Below, piece by piece: positions 1 to 9,124 of a stretch of DNA of 45,855 bases; positions within the stretch are counted from its first letter, which is position 1; every line of letters starts with the position of its first letter. The translations under genes were made by a program, and so were the position numbers. The stretch spans positions 1 to 45,855 of the forward strand of contig WHSU01000025.1 in NCBI GenBank assembly GCA_009379925.1, in the 5' to 3' direction. Source of the DNA: Dehalococcoidia bacterium. GTDB taxonomy: Bacteria > Chloroflexota > Dehalococcoidia > UBA2979. The notes under the pieces are model-generated. The model did not search any database and was not told the origin of the DNA. It saw only the letters and a program-made list of their open reading frames with translations.

Positions 1-2
1 AG

Positions 3-188
3 GCCGAACGCTTCATCCAGACCATGCTGCGCCAGTGGGCGTACCGCTACGTCTACCCGTCCAGCGTCCACCGCGCCCGCGCCCTCTCCAGGTGGCTGCG
101 GTGGTACAACAGGCGTCGCCCCCACGGCTCGCTTGGTGGCCGCCCACCTGTCAGCCGTGTCTCACACCTCTGTGGTCAGTACAGCTAG
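3..188 (+). CDS. IS481-family transposase, C-terminal part (5' end outside window)
   Basis: This is the last 61 codons of a DDE integrase-type transposase that enters from the left edge. The frame reads AERFIQTMLRQWAYR and later WYNRRRPHGSLGGRPP, the usual end of IS481/IS3-like rve domains. It contains the catalytic-E region (AERFIQT) and the YNxxRPHGSLG tail, but the first two acidic residues lie outside the window. The element end is probably at 183, where the minus strand reads TGTACTGACC. The TAG stop at 186-188 would therefore lie just outside the insertion sequence, and it overlaps the convergent GNAT gene by 4 bp. IS481 assignment rests on these motifs alone. Confidence 0.8.
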   Translation, partial: AERFIQTMLRQWAYRYVYPSSVHRARALSRWLRWYNRRRPHGSLGGRPPVSRVSHLCGQYS

Positions 189-736
189 TCGGCGGCGGGG
201 CGGTCGACGTGCTCGGCCCAGGCCTCCATGAAGATGAAGTCGTAGCCCCCGCGGCGGACCTGCTTCACCCGCTCGAAGCCGGACTGTTCGAAGCAGGCCT
301 GGGCGCGGTAGTTCCACGTCAGCGTGTGCAGGATCACGCGGTCGAGCCCCAACTCCGTGAAGAGATAATCGAGCATCGTGCGGACGGTGTCCGTGCCGAA
401 GCCGCGCGACCAGTAGTCCCGGTCGCCGATGGTGATGCCCAGCTCGGCCTGCCGGGTACGCCGGTCGTAGCCGTAGTACATCACGTTGCCGATGTGCGTC
501 CCCGTCGCTCGGTCATCGATGGCAAAGGTGCGCCGATGGTCGGCCGGGTACTCCAGCTCCTCGCGCAGCGAGGCGACGAAGCTGCGGTACGACATCGTGA
601 TCGGCCGGGCGGCGTCGTAAGACGCGAGTTCGGGGTCCCTGCGCCAGGAGAAGTCGTGTTCGGCATCGTCGAGGTGTTTCTCGCGGAGCCGGACGAGACG
701 TCCGGTGGCAACCACCCGAGGCCCGGCGACGGTCAT
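185..736 (-). CDS. GNAT family N-acetyltransferase (RimJ/RimL-like)
   Basis: This 183-residue protein has the single-domain GNAT layout. It opens with VVATGRLVRLREKHLDDAE, typical of RimJ/RimL-type enzymes. The acetyl-CoA loop region ELGITIGDRDYWSRGFGTD (residues about 95-115) leads into helix alpha-3, and the C-terminal part reads NYRAQACFEQSGFERV, the usual N-x-x-A-x-x-x-Y/F-x-K/S-x-GF pattern. It probably transfers acetyl groups from acetyl-CoA to an amine; the substrate cannot be read from the sequence. Its ATG overlaps the Nudix stop by 4 bp, so it is the last gene of the minus-strand operon. Its stop sits right at the end of the IS481 copy, so insertion may have set its last residues. 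Confidence 0.85.
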   Translation of the reverse strand: MTVAGPRVVATGRLVRLREKHLDDAEHDFSWRRDPELASYDAARPITMSYRSFVASLREELEYPADHRRTFAIDDRATGTHIGNVMYYGYDRRTRQAELGITIGDRDYWSRGFGTDTVRTMLDYLFTELGLDRVILHTLTWNYRAQACFEQSGFERVKQVRRGGYDFIFMEAWAEHVDRPAAD

Positions 737-1200
737 AACGGCATCTTAGCGATCAGATCGGAGGCGCGTGCAAGGATGTGGAGCTGATTGCGGTGGGTCA
801 GCCGCTTCTCAGCTTCGTGGATGTCAAACCAGTCCACCAGGTCGTGCTCGTGGTCGTGGCCGGAGACGTCACCGCCCACCGCCTCCATCAGATAGTGGTG
901 GACGACCTTGTTGATGCGCACGCCCTGGCCATCCGTGTACCAGTAGCGGACATCGCCCAGGTGGTCGACGATCTGGACCTGCAAGCCGGTCTCTTCGCAG
1001 ACCTCGCGGACGGCGGTCTGCTCGATGGTCTCCCCGGGATCGGGCGTGCCCTTGGGCAGGGCCCAGAGCCGTTGCGAAGGACGCGCGACCAGCACGATCT
1101 CTACCCCGTGGCCGTTGCGCCGGTACACGACCCCGCCCGCCGACATCGCCTCCCGGCTCGCAGGTGTACCCGACGAGCCGTTGCCGCCGCCTCCGCTCAC
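733..1200 (-). CDS. Nudix hydrolase
   Basis: A 155-residue Nudix-fold protein that hydrolyses a nucleoside diphosphate linked to another group. The Nudix box is complete: G-x5-E-x7-REVCEETGL, starting at GTPDPGE near residue 51 and carrying the metal-binding E residues. The sequence SAGGVVYRR before it is typical of MutT/Ap4A-type members, as is LWALPKG. About 18 Gly/Ser-rich residues precede the fold, and a methionine at residue 19 (MSAGGVVYR) could be the true start. The annotated ATG overlaps the HEAT gene stop by 4 bp, and the stop overlaps the GNAT start by 4 bp, which favours translational coupling. The substrate is unknown. Confidence 0.88.
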   Translation of the reverse strand: MSGGGGNGSSGTPASREAMSAGGVVYRRNGHGVEIVLVARPSQRLWALPKGTPDPGETIEQTAVREVCEETGLQVQIVDHLGDVRYWYTDGQGVRINKVVHHYLMEAVGGDVSGHDHEHDLVDWFDIHEAEKRLTHRNQLHILARASDLIAKMPL

Positions 1201-2225
1201 CGCGAGTCGCCGTCCTCCCCGGCAAAGTCGGGCTCGTCATCCTCGTCGTCCACCATCTCCATGTTGAGCAGCTTCACCCCAGCCAGCGCTTCGCGGACCA
1301 CCTCGCTCAGATGCGGCCGGTTCTGGTCGCGGAGCATGCGCGTGAGCACGCGCTCCGACTCCTCGTTGGCGATCTCCCCCAGCGCGCGCACCGCCGCGAT
1401 CTGCACCTCGTCCTCGCGGTCATCGAGCAACATGACGAGCGGCTCGACGGCCTCGTCCACCAGCAGGTCCCCAGCGGCCGTGGCGGCCGCGACACGAATG
1501 TCCGGGTCCTCGTCGTCGAAGTGGTAGACCAGGATCGGCAACCAGCTCTCGGAGGCGTTGCGGCCCATCGCGCGGAGCGCGGCGATGCGGAGCCGCTCGT
1601 TGCCGATCTCGTAGGTCTCGCTGATCAGCTCGCGCACGGATTCCTCGGAGGACGCGCCGAGCGCCTCCAGTGACCGCGCGCGCACCTCGTCCTGCTCCTC
1701 GATGTCCTCCACGGCCTCGCGCAACGCCGAGTTCAGCTCCTCTGCGTCGTCCTCGCCCAGCAGGCCGAACTCCATGCTGATCACCCAGTGGCCGAGGGCG
1801 TCCGCGATCTCCGCGCGGACGCTGGCCTCGCCGTCCTGGCGGAGCTGCGCGGTGAGCAGCCGGAGATACTCGGTGCGCTCCTGCTCGCGGATGCCGCGGA
1901 CGGCGAGCATCCGTGTGGCCGCATCCGCGTCCCGCAGCGCGGTCAGGTGGACGCGGTGGAAGTCCAGCGTCGCATCGTCATCCGCGAGCTGGAGGAGCGT
2001 GGCCAGCAGCTCACGTCGCCGCTCCGGCGGCAACTGCGGCCAGAGCGCGAGCAGCCGCGACAGCACTGGCTGGGGCGGCTCCGAGAGCGCGCGCAGCCGC
2101 TCGTACGCCAGCGGGCGTCCCGCCGCGACTTCGTCCAGTACCTGGTCAGGAGACGGAAGCTGCTGCTCGCCGTCGTCTCCGTCCTCGAACGCGTCGTCCG
2201 AGGCCGAGCCGTTGCCGTCGACCAC
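1197..2225 (-). CDS. HEAT-repeat protein
   Basis: A 342-residue acidic protein made mostly of HEAT (PBS lyase-like) repeats. Repeats are visible as helix pairs such as RLRIAALRAMGRNASESWLP, VRVAAATAAGDL-type segments and IAAVRALGEIANEESERVL. Both tails are strongly acidic: the N-terminus has DDAFEDGDDGEQQ and the C-terminus has DDEDDEPDFAGEDGDS. No signal peptide or membrane segment is seen. Such proteins are scaffolds, so no catalytic role is proposed. It lies between gpsA (gap 24 bp) and the Nudix gene (4-bp overlap) in the operon and may bind a product of its neighbours, which is only a guess from context. Confidence 0.8.
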   Translation of the reverse strand: MVDGNGSASDDAFEDGDDGEQQLPSPDQVLDEVAAGRPLAYERLRALSEPPQPVLSRLLALWPQLPPERRRELLATLLQLADDDATLDFHRVHLTALRDADAATRMLAVRGIREQERTEYLRLLTAQLRQDGEASVRAEIADALGHWVISMEFGLLGEDDAEELNSALREAVEDIEEQDEVRARSLEALGASSEESVRELISETYEIGNERLRIAALRAMGRNASESWLPILVYHFDDEDPDIRVAAATAAGDLLVDEAVEPLVMLLDDREDEVQIAAVRALGEIANEESERVLTRMLRDQNRPHLSEVVREALAGVKLLNMEMVDDEDDEPDFAGEDGDSR

Positions 2226-2249
2226 AGTGGCCCCCTCGTGTCTATCCTA

Positions 2250-3299
2250 TCAACCGGCGGGCGGTGGTTCCGCTGCGCTCGGAGCGCCTGCCGCGAACTC
2301 CGGCTTGGGCTCCCGCAGCATCAGCGACCGCACCGCGTCGGCCGGCGATAGGCCGCCGTAGAGGATGCCGTGCAGGCCCTCCGTGATGGGCATCTCGACC
2401 CGCAGTGAGCGGGCAAGCACCAGGGCCGCCGGCACCGTGGTGGCGCCCTCCGCGGTCTCGCCAAGCGAATCGAGCGCCCGCGCCAGCGTGACGCCGCCGG
2501 CCACCAGCTCGCCCAGGCGCCGGTTGCGCGAGAGCGGGCTGTACGCCGTGGCCATCAGGTCACCGACGCCAGCCAGCCCCTGGAAGGTGATCGGGGCGGC
2601 GCCGGCGGCGACGCCCAGGCGGGTCATCTCGGCCAGACCGCGGGTGAGGATCGCCGCCTTGGCGTTATGTCCATAGCCGAAGGTGTCCACCATCCCACCG
2701 GCAATCGCGATCACGTTCTTCAGCGCCCCGCCCAGCTCCACACCGGGCACGTCATCGGTCGTGTAGACGCGGAAGGCGTCCGTGTGAAACGCCCGGCGCA
2801 ACGCCTCCAGCGGCCCGTCCCGCGACGCGATCACGGTCGTCGAGGGCAGACCGGCGGCGATCTCCTTAGCCAGGTTGGGGCCGGAGAGCACTGCCAGGGA
2901 GCGCCCTGGTAGCGCCGTCTCCAGCAGTTGGGACATACGCCGCCCGCTCTCCGGCTCGATGCCCTTGGTAGCGCTCAGTACGGTCGCGCCAGCATCGATA
3001 CCCGCAGCGAGCGCCTCGGCGTTCGCGGTGACCGTGCGCGAAGGGACGGCGAAGCACACGAGCGGTGTGGCGGCGACGGCCGGCGGCCCGACATCGACGT
3101 GCAGAGCCTCCGGAAACGGGACACCGGGCAGGCGTCCCACGTGGCACCGCCCAGCCTCCAGCGCCTGCGCCTCCTCGGCGGAGCGGGCGACGAGCGTGAC
3201 GGGGAGCCCCGTACGCGCGAGGTGGACGGCGAGCATCGTGCCCCAGGCGGTCGTGCCGACGACCGCGGCCCCGTCGATCACGGCGTGTGGTGTGGTCAT
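2250..3299 (-). CDS. gpsA: Glycerol-3-phosphate dehydrogenase [NAD(P)+]
   Basis: This cytoplasmic enzyme reduces dihydroxyacetone phosphate to sn-glycerol 3-phosphate, the backbone for phospholipids. The 349-residue product has the N-terminal NAD(P)-binding domain (GTTAWGTMLA near residue 16), LSGPNLAKEIAAGLPS in the middle, the catalytic lysine in GALKNVIAIAGG, and GLAGVGDLMATAYSPLSRNR with TEG near the end. The second glycine of GxGxxG is threonine, a form I believe occurs in Chloroflexota homologues. The frame stays open upstream to 3431, but that part overlaps plsY and has no family match. The ATG at 3299 gives the usual length and leaves a 31-bp gap after plsY, the next enzyme of the pathway. 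Confidence 0.93.
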   Translation of the reverse strand: MTTPHAVIDGAAVVGTTAWGTMLAVHLARTGLPVTLVARSAEEAQALEAGRCHVGRLPGVPFPEALHVDVGPPAVAATPLVCFAVPSRTVTANAEALAAGIDAGATVLSATKGIEPESGRRMSQLLETALPGRSLAVLSGPNLAKEIAAGLPSTTVIASRDGPLEALRRAFHTDAFRVYTTDDVPGVELGGALKNVIAIAGGMVDTFGYGHNAKAAILTRGLAEMTRLGVAAGAAPITFQGLAGVGDLMATAYSPLSRNRRLGELVAGGVTLARALDSLGETAEGATTVPAALVLARSLRVEMPITEGLHGILYGGLSPADAVRSLMLREPKPEFAAGAPSAAEPPPAG

Positions 3300-3330
3300 G
3301 GAGGCGTCACATGGGGGCGCGGGCGTCGGA

Positions 3331-3950
<620 letters not shown>

Positions 3951-3954
<4 letters not shown>

Positions 3955-5288
3955 GCGGATGCCTCGAATCGATCCTCGGACCGCCGCCGGAAGACAATCC
4001 TAATCGCCGTGCCCTCAAAGTCGAAGGCCTCGCGGATTCTATTCTCCAGGAACCGCTCGTACGAGAAGTGGACGATGTTGGGGTCGTTCACGAACAGGAT
4101 GAACGTGGGCGGCTCGATCTCCGCCTGTGTCGCGTACATCACCTTCAGGCGCTTGTGGCGCACCGTCGGCGGACCGTGGTCGGCGACCGCGCGCTGGACC
4201 ACGCGGTTCAACTCGGAGGTCTGCACGCGCCGCTGCCGCACGTCGTGGACGTGGACGGTCAGCTCCAGCAGGTCGCGCACGCCCTCGCGCGTGACGGCCG
4301 AGGTGAACATGACGGGCGCCCACGGCACGAACTTGTACCGCTGGTCGATGCGGGCCGCGTAGGAGTCCCGCTCGCTGCGGTCCTCGGCCAGGTCCCACTT
4401 GTTGACCACCAGCACCAGCCCCTTGCCCTGCTCCCGCACGTACCCGGCAATGTGGGTGTCCTGCGCGGTCAGCGGCTCGGTCTGGTCGATCACCAGCACG
4501 GCCACGTCGCAGCGGTCCACCGCGCGCTCGGCACGCTGCACGGAGTGCCGTTCGACGCCCGGGGTGATCTTGCCGCGGCGGCGGATGCCGGCGGTATCCA
4601 CCAGCAGCATGTCGTGGCCCTCGAAGATAAACGGGGTGTCGATCGCGTCTCGCGTCGTGCCTGGGACATCCGAGACGACGGCTCGCCGTTCCCCGAGGAT
4701 CGCGTTCGTCAGCGACGACTTCCCCACATTGGGACGGCCGATGATGGCGACACGGATCCGCTCGCCGCGCTCCATCTCGCGCGTCCCGCCCACCACGTCG
4801 AGCACACGGTCCATGAGGTCGCCGATGCCCCGGCCGTGCAACGCGGACACTGCGATCGGTTCCCCCAGGCCCAGGCCGTACAACTCCGGCAGTGTGTCCC
4901 TCGAGCGCGAGACGTCGCTCTTGCTAGCCACCAGCAGCACCGGGAGCCCGGAGCGCCGCAGCCGGTCGGCGACCTCGTAATCCGGGCCCGTGGGGCCTGT
5001 GACGGCGTCGACCACGAAGAGCACGGCGTCCGCCTCGCGCAGCGCGACCTCGATGCCCTCGAGCACCAGTGGGGAGAACGGATCCTCCGCGTCGTCCGCC
5101 AGGCCGCCGGTATCGACCACCCGCACGTAGCGGCCGCGCCAGTCGAAGAAGCCGTAGTTGCGGTCGCGTGTGGTGCCAGGCAGGTCCTCGACGAGGGCCT
5201 TGCTGGTACGTGTGAGGCGGTTGAACAGCGCCGACTTACCGACGTTGGGGCGGCCAACGATCGCGACGAGGGGAGCGGTCTCGTTCAT
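3951..5288 (-). CDS. der: Ribosome-assembly GTPase Der (EngA)
   Basis: Der is a double-GTPase needed for maturation of the 50S ribosomal subunit. The 445-residue protein has two complete G domains and a KH-like C-terminus. Domain 1 has G1 GRPNVGKS (about residue 12), G2 PGTTRDR and G3 DTGG. Domain 2 has G1 GRPNVGKSS (about 185), PGTTRDAID, G3 DTAG and G4 NKWD. The G4 of domain 1 is SKSD rather than NKxD. The KH-like end includes VVQRAVADHGPP and FILFVNDPNIVHFSYERFLEN. Start and stop each overlap a neighbour by 4 bp (YbbR gene upstream, plsY downstream), so it is probably translated with them. Confidence 0.96.
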
Positions 5289-6556
5289 TCTTGACTCAGC
5301 GTAACCGTCACGGTGGCGGGCTGCACCGCGGTCACCCGGATGCCCTCCGGCGCCGTCACCTGCACCTCGCGCTCGTAAGTCCCGATCGCGAGGCCCTCCA
5401 GGTCCACAGTCGCCTGCAGGTCGGTGAGGGGCATGGTGTTCAGCACCGGGAGCGGCCCCTCCACGACGACCTCGATGGACGGTTGCTCGATGCGCGCGAT
5501 CAGGCCGCCCTCCACGTTCGACACGCGCGGCGTCACCTGCATCCGGGTGCTCCCCTGCGTCGGCGCGATCGAGACGAACACGGTCGTCGCCGTGTCCTGT
5601 GTCAGCGTCAGCCCGTCGGGCGCCGGGACCCGCACGACCCTCGCGACATCCGAGCGCGCCCCGCTGATGTCGACGGAGGGAAGGGCCAGGGCATCCACCT
5701 GCTGCAACGCGTCGATGGTCCCCTGCACCTGCACGGTCGCCGGGGAGGCGACGACGCTGGTGACGCGGTAGCCCGGCGCCGGCTCACCGGTCACCTGCAC
5801 GCGCAGCGGCATCGCGCGCGGCAACGTCGCCTGCGCGATGCGGACCTCGACGCGCGCGACGATCGGGTCGAGCCGGACCCCGCGGATGTCGCCTCCGCCG
5901 GCCCCTTGCGGCACCAGGTTCAGGGTCTGCTCGACACCCACGGTGAGCCCCGTGACGTTGAATTCCGCAACCGCCTCGCGCACCAGTTCGACAAGCGTCT
6001 CCGGGCCGGAGACGTTCACGGTCTGCGTGGCCGGTATCACGTCGTCCAGCTCGTAGCCGATGGGCAGCGTGCCCGCGACGCGCGCGACAACAGGCACCTG
6101 CTTCGTGACGAAGTCCTCCAGGTTCACGTTCACGGTGCGCGGAACCACCTCGGCGACCCGAACACCGCCGATGCCCTCCACGTCCACCTGCACGCGCACC
6201 TCCTGCGCCCGCGCATCCAGGCCCTGCAGGTCGACGGTCGCGCGGAAGTTCTCGACGGTCAGTTCCGCCCAGCGGTCCTCGGGCGCCGCGACGCGGATAT
6301 CGACCGGGGGGAGCTGGTTCGCGACCGCCAGGGCGTCACCGACGTTCACCGCCTGCACCGGGATCGGCGAGGGGAAGAGGTCCACGCGCGTCGGGTTCTC
6401 CGTGTCGGTCACGAAGACCCAGAGCGAGACACCGAGCAGGAACGACAGCAGCAGCAACCCCGGCGTCCGCCGGACGGCGCCCACCGAGCGCCACCAGGCG
6501 TCGCGGGCGATCGCCAGCGCCTCTCCGCTGCGGCGACCGGGGGTGCGGGCGCTCAA
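5285..6556 (-). CDS. cdaR: YbbR-domain protein, probable regulator of diadenylate cyclase
   Basis: A 423-residue membrane-anchored protein. One membrane segment is visible at about residues 30-50 (GLLLLSFLLGVSLWVFVTD), followed by four to five repeats of the extracellular YbbR beta-domain, each with the pattern V-x-V-x-G-P plus L-x-x-V-D-L. Examples are TVNVSGPETLVELV, TVQVQGTIDALQQV and IEVVVEGPLPVLNTM. In Firmicutes, YbbR/CdaR proteins bind the membrane diadenylate cyclase CdaA and modulate it. Here the gene overlaps cdaA by 4 bp, which supports the same pairing. The first repeats are degenerate, so the count is approximate. The gene symbol is given by context and fold, not by orthology testing. 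Confidence 0.85.
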   Translation of the reverse strand: MSARTPGRRSGEALAIARDAWWRSVGAVRRTPGLLLLSFLLGVSLWVFVTDTENPTRVDLFPSPIPVQAVNVGDALAVANQLPPVDIRVAAPEDRWAELTVENFRATVDLQGLDARAQEVRVQVDVEGIGGVRVAEVVPRTVNVNLEDFVTKQVPVVARVAGTLPIGYELDDVIPATQTVNVSGPETLVELVREAVAEFNVTGLTVGVEQTLNLVPQGAGGGDIRGVRLDPIVARVEVRIAQATLPRAMPLRVQVTGEPAPGYRVTSVVASPATVQVQGTIDALQQVDALALPSVDISGARSDVARVVRVPAPDGLTLTQDTATTVFVSIAPTQGSTRMQVTPRVSNVEGGLIARIEQPSIEVVVEGPLPVLNTMPLTDLQATVDLEGLAIGTYEREVQVTAPEGIRVTAVQPATVTVTLSQE

Positions 6557-7392
6557 GAGACGCGTCGCTCCGCCGCCCCGGTCGCCGGGGGCGCCGGCTC
6601 CAGCGGAGGGGACTCGATCTCCAGGCCGAAGAGGCGGTGCAGCTGGCGGCTCAACCGCGTCTCATCAAGCGACGGCACCATGCGGCCGTTCGATGCCAGC
6701 GACACCTCGCCGCGTTCCTCGGACGACACGAGCACGACGGCGTCCGTGCGCTCGGTGATGCCGAGCGCGGCGCGATGCCGCATCCCGTACTCGGCCGGCA
6801 GCGGCGCCTCGGACAGGGGGAGGGTGCACCCAGCCGCGATGATCATCTCGCCTCGGATCACCACGGCGCCGTCGTGCAATGGCGAGTCCTTGAAGAAGAT
6901 GCTGTGCAGCAGTTCTACGGAAAGCGCTGCGTTCACCGGCACGCCGGTGTCCGTCACCTCCTGGAGCCCGGTCTCGCGCTCCAGCACGATGAGCGCACCC
7001 GTACTTTGCCGCGCGAGCTGGCTGGCCGCGCGAACGACCAGTTCGATGACATCCCGGTTCTCAGGGCGCCCCAGGACAGAACGAAGGCCGGTGCGGCCCA
7101 GCCGTTCGAGCGCCCGGCGGATCTCCGGCTGGAAGATGATTGGCAACACTATCACGAAGCCGGTCACGGAGTTGCGGAGCACCCAGTTCAGCATCCGCAG
7201 CTCCAGCACGCGACTGAGCAGGAACGCCCCGATCAACAGCACACCGACGCCTCGGAGCACCGTCATCGCGGTGGTGCCGCGTAGCAGCAGCAACAGCCAG
7301 TAGATCGAGACGGACACGATCAGGATGTCGATGAACGCCGAGAGGTCGAGCCGCGAGAAGACGTCGACGACCCCGTCCGGGATATCGGGCAC
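6553..7392 (-). CDS. cdaA: Membrane diadenylate cyclase (c-di-AMP synthase)
   Basis: CdaA condenses two ATP molecules into cyclic di-AMP, a messenger for potassium, osmotic and cell-wall control. The 279-residue protein has three N-terminal hydrophobic helices (about residues 18-95, including IDILIVSVSIYWLLLLLRG). The DisA_N catalytic domain follows, with the DGA motif in SPLHDGAVVI and the RHR motif in MRHRAALGITE. IFFKDSPLHDGA and the VSSEERGEVSLASNG segment are also typical. The final 25 residues are Pro/Ala-rich. It lies 24 bp after argF and overlaps the YbbR gene by 4 bp, matching the cdaA-cdaR order known elsewhere. Confidence 0.95.
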   Translation of the reverse strand: MPDIPDGVVDVFSRLDLSAFIDILIVSVSIYWLLLLLRGTTAMTVLRGVGVLLIGAFLLSRVLELRMLNWVLRNSVTGFVIVLPIIFQPEIRRALERLGRTGLRSVLGRPENRDVIELVVRAASQLARQSTGALIVLERETGLQEVTDTGVPVNAALSVELLHSIFFKDSPLHDGAVVIRGEMIIAAGCTLPLSEAPLPAEYGMRHRAALGITERTDAVVLVSSEERGEVSLASNGRMVPSLDETRLSRQLHRLFGLEIESPPLEPAPPATGAAERRVS

Positions 7393-7416
7393 CAGTCCGC
7401 CTCCCCGCTCCCGGGG

Positions 7417-8334
7417 CTAGCCCGGCGAACCGCCCAGCAACGTCGCCAGCACTGCCTGCTGCACGTGCATCCGGTTCTCCGCCTGCTCGAAGACGACTGA
7501 GCGGGACGACTCGATCACCTCGTCCGTGATCTCCTCACCGCGGTGCGCGGGGAGGTCGTGCATGACCAGCGCGTCCGCCGGGGCGGAGGCCATGAGATCA
7601 GCGTTCATCTGGTACGGCCGGAAGTGCTCCTTGCGGCTGTCCAGCTCCGCCTCGAAGCCCATCGAGGCCCACACGTCCGTGTAGACCACGGCCGCATCGC
7701 GCACCGCCTCGTGCGCGTCGTGCACCTGCGTGACGCTGCCGCCGCCGGGGAGGGCGCGCGCGCGTTCGAGCACGTCGTCCGGCAGCGCGAAGCCTTCCGG
7801 CGAAGCACAGGTGAAATGCACGCCGGCCAGCACCGAGGCGTAGGCGAGCGAGCGGGCGACGTTGTTGCCTTCGCCCAGGTAGGTCAGTCGCAGGCCGGTC
7901 AACGAACCGAACCGCTCCCGAAGCGTCAGGAGGTCCGCGAGGGCCTGGCACGGGTGCTCGTCCTCAGTCAGGGCGTTCACCACCGGTACGTCGGCATACT
8001 CGGCCAACTCGATGAGCGTCGAGTGCTGGTAGGTGCGGGCCGCTACAGCCTGCACCATGCGCGAAAGCACCCGCGCGACGTCCCTGACCGGCTCGCGGTC
8101 GCCCATGAGCACCTCGTGGCCGCCCATGTAGATGGAGTGTCCACCGAGGCGGTGCATGGCCATTTCGAACGAGACGCGCGTGCGGAGCGATGGCTTCTCG
8201 AAGATCAGCGCCAGCGTCTGTCCCCGTAGTAGCGGCCCTGAACCGTCGCGCTTCATGCCCAGCGAGACATCGAGCAGCCGCGCCAGGCTGTCGGGCGTGA
8301 GGTCCAGGATCGACGTGAGGTCGCGGGGCGACAC
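7417..8334 (-). CDS. argF: Ornithine carbamoyltransferase
   Basis: The enzyme joins carbamoyl phosphate and ornithine to give citrulline in arginine synthesis. The 305-residue sequence carries the carbamoyl-phosphate loop FEKPSLRTRVSFE (about residue 44; the FxKxSTRTR form with L for T), the HPCQALADLLT motif, the ornithine loop DVWASMG, and the late motif VMHDLPAHRGEEI. The last normally reads HCLPAHRGEE, and the usual cysteine is aspartate here. Catabolic versus anabolic forms cannot be told apart, but no arginine deiminase genes are nearby. The start is GTG at 8334, about 6 nt after a CCGGAG site. It is the first gene of the long minus-strand operon. Confidence 0.93.
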   Translation of the reverse strand: MSPRDLTSILDLTPDSLARLLDVSLGMKRDGSGPLLRGQTLALIFEKPSLRTRVSFEMAMHRLGGHSIYMGGHEVLMGDREPVRDVARVLSRMVQAVAARTYQHSTLIELAEYADVPVVNALTEDEHPCQALADLLTLRERFGSLTGLRLTYLGEGNNVARSLAYASVLAGVHFTCASPEGFALPDDVLERARALPGGGSVTQVHDAHEAVRDAAVVYTDVWASMGFEAELDSRKEHFRPYQMNADLMASAPADALVMHDLPAHRGEEITDEVIESSRSVVFEQAENRMHVQQAVLATLLGGSPG

Positions 8335-8430
8335 CTGCTGCTCCGGGTGCTACGTGGCGTGCTGGAGACGCGCGGCTAGGCGCGGCTATCCGACCCGGGC
8401 GCGACGGCGCTGGGGGGCCGTACGACACCA

Positions 8431-8460
8431 CTATACCGAGCCAGCGGCGGCTCGGTATAG
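8431..8460. promoter_or_regulatory. Perfect 12-bp hairpin between divergent argF and comEA
   Basis: CTATACCGAGCC (8431-8442) and its exact complement GGCTCGGTATAG (8449-8460) enclose a 6-nt loop, AGCGGC. It sits about 100 bp before argF and 140 bp before comEA. Since both genes read away from it, it is not a terminator for either. It may be an operator for a dimeric repressor or a leader hairpin of the argF or comEA message. The AT-rich outer arms (TATACC) could also hold a promoter -10. No U-tract follows on either strand. Confidence 0.6.
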
Positions 8461-8596
8461 GGAACTCCCCGTGGCCCCCTGTCTGCGAGCCGCCGCATCT
8501 ACGCAGCCCGCACGTCCTCACGAGGGATGCCCCGAACGGCCTCGAACCCGTACTATCCGCGCGCGGACGGAGGAGCTTTCCCGTGCTACGGGCGGC

Positions 8597-9124
8597 GTGC
8601 CACCGGTGGCCCGTGCGAGATGGATCGAGGTCGTGTTCCTCGGCGCGTCCCTGCTTGCCCTCGCGTTGCTCGTGCTGGGCGATACCGGCGCCCGCGGCGT
8701 GGAGATCGAGGTACGCGACCCGCCTCGAGGCGTGGACGTCATCGTCGTCCACGTCTCCGGCGCGGTGGAGGCGCCCGGCGTCGTCACTGTCCCGCCGGGT
8801 AGCCGCGTCTCCGACGCGGTCGCGCTCGCTGGTGGCTTTGCGGCGGATGCGGACACGGACGCGCTGAACCTCGCGAGGCGGGTACTCGACGAGGACCGCA
8901 TCGTTGTGCCGCGTGTGGGACAGGCCCACGCCACGCTGATCGACCTGAACCGCGCCACACCCCAGCAGTTGACGCTCCTTCCCGGGATCGGCAGCGCCTA
9001 CGCCGATCGCATCGTCGAGGCGCGGGGTACCCAGCCGTTTACCTCGTCGGACGACCTCCTGCTGCGTGGTGTCGTGCCGCCACAGGTCTACGAGGCGATC
9101 CGCGACCTGGTGGCGACACCGTGA
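8597..9124 (+). CDS. comEA: ComEA family competence protein (SLBB + helix-hairpin-helix)
   Basis: A membrane-anchored DNA receptor for transformation. The 175-residue protein begins with one membrane helix (VVFLGASLLALALLVLG). An SLBB/beta-grasp domain follows (VHVSGAVEAPGVVTVPPGSRVSDAV... ALNLARRVLDEDRIVVP), then a helix-hairpin-helix DNA-binding unit starting at LIDLNRATPQQLTLLPGIG. The start is uncertain: GTG at 8597 or 8606 is in frame, while the strong GGAGGAG site at 8569-8575 lies about 21 nt from 8597. The better-spaced GTG at 8583 is in another frame. The stop overlaps the comEC GTG by 4 bp, which confirms the pair. Confidence 0.88.
   Translation: MPPVARARWIEVVFLGASLLALALLVLGDTGARGVEIEVRDPPRGVDVIVVHVSGAVEAPGVVTVPPGSRVSDAVALAGGFAADADTDALNLARRVLDEDRIVVPRVGQAHATLIDLNRATPQQLTLLPGIGSAYADRIVEARGTQPFTSSDDLLLRGVVPPQVYEAIRDLVATP

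Noticed and set aside
8132..8596. Upstream extension of the comEA reading frame into argF
   Set aside because: The extension is antisense to argF, has no family match and crosses the divergent promoter region.
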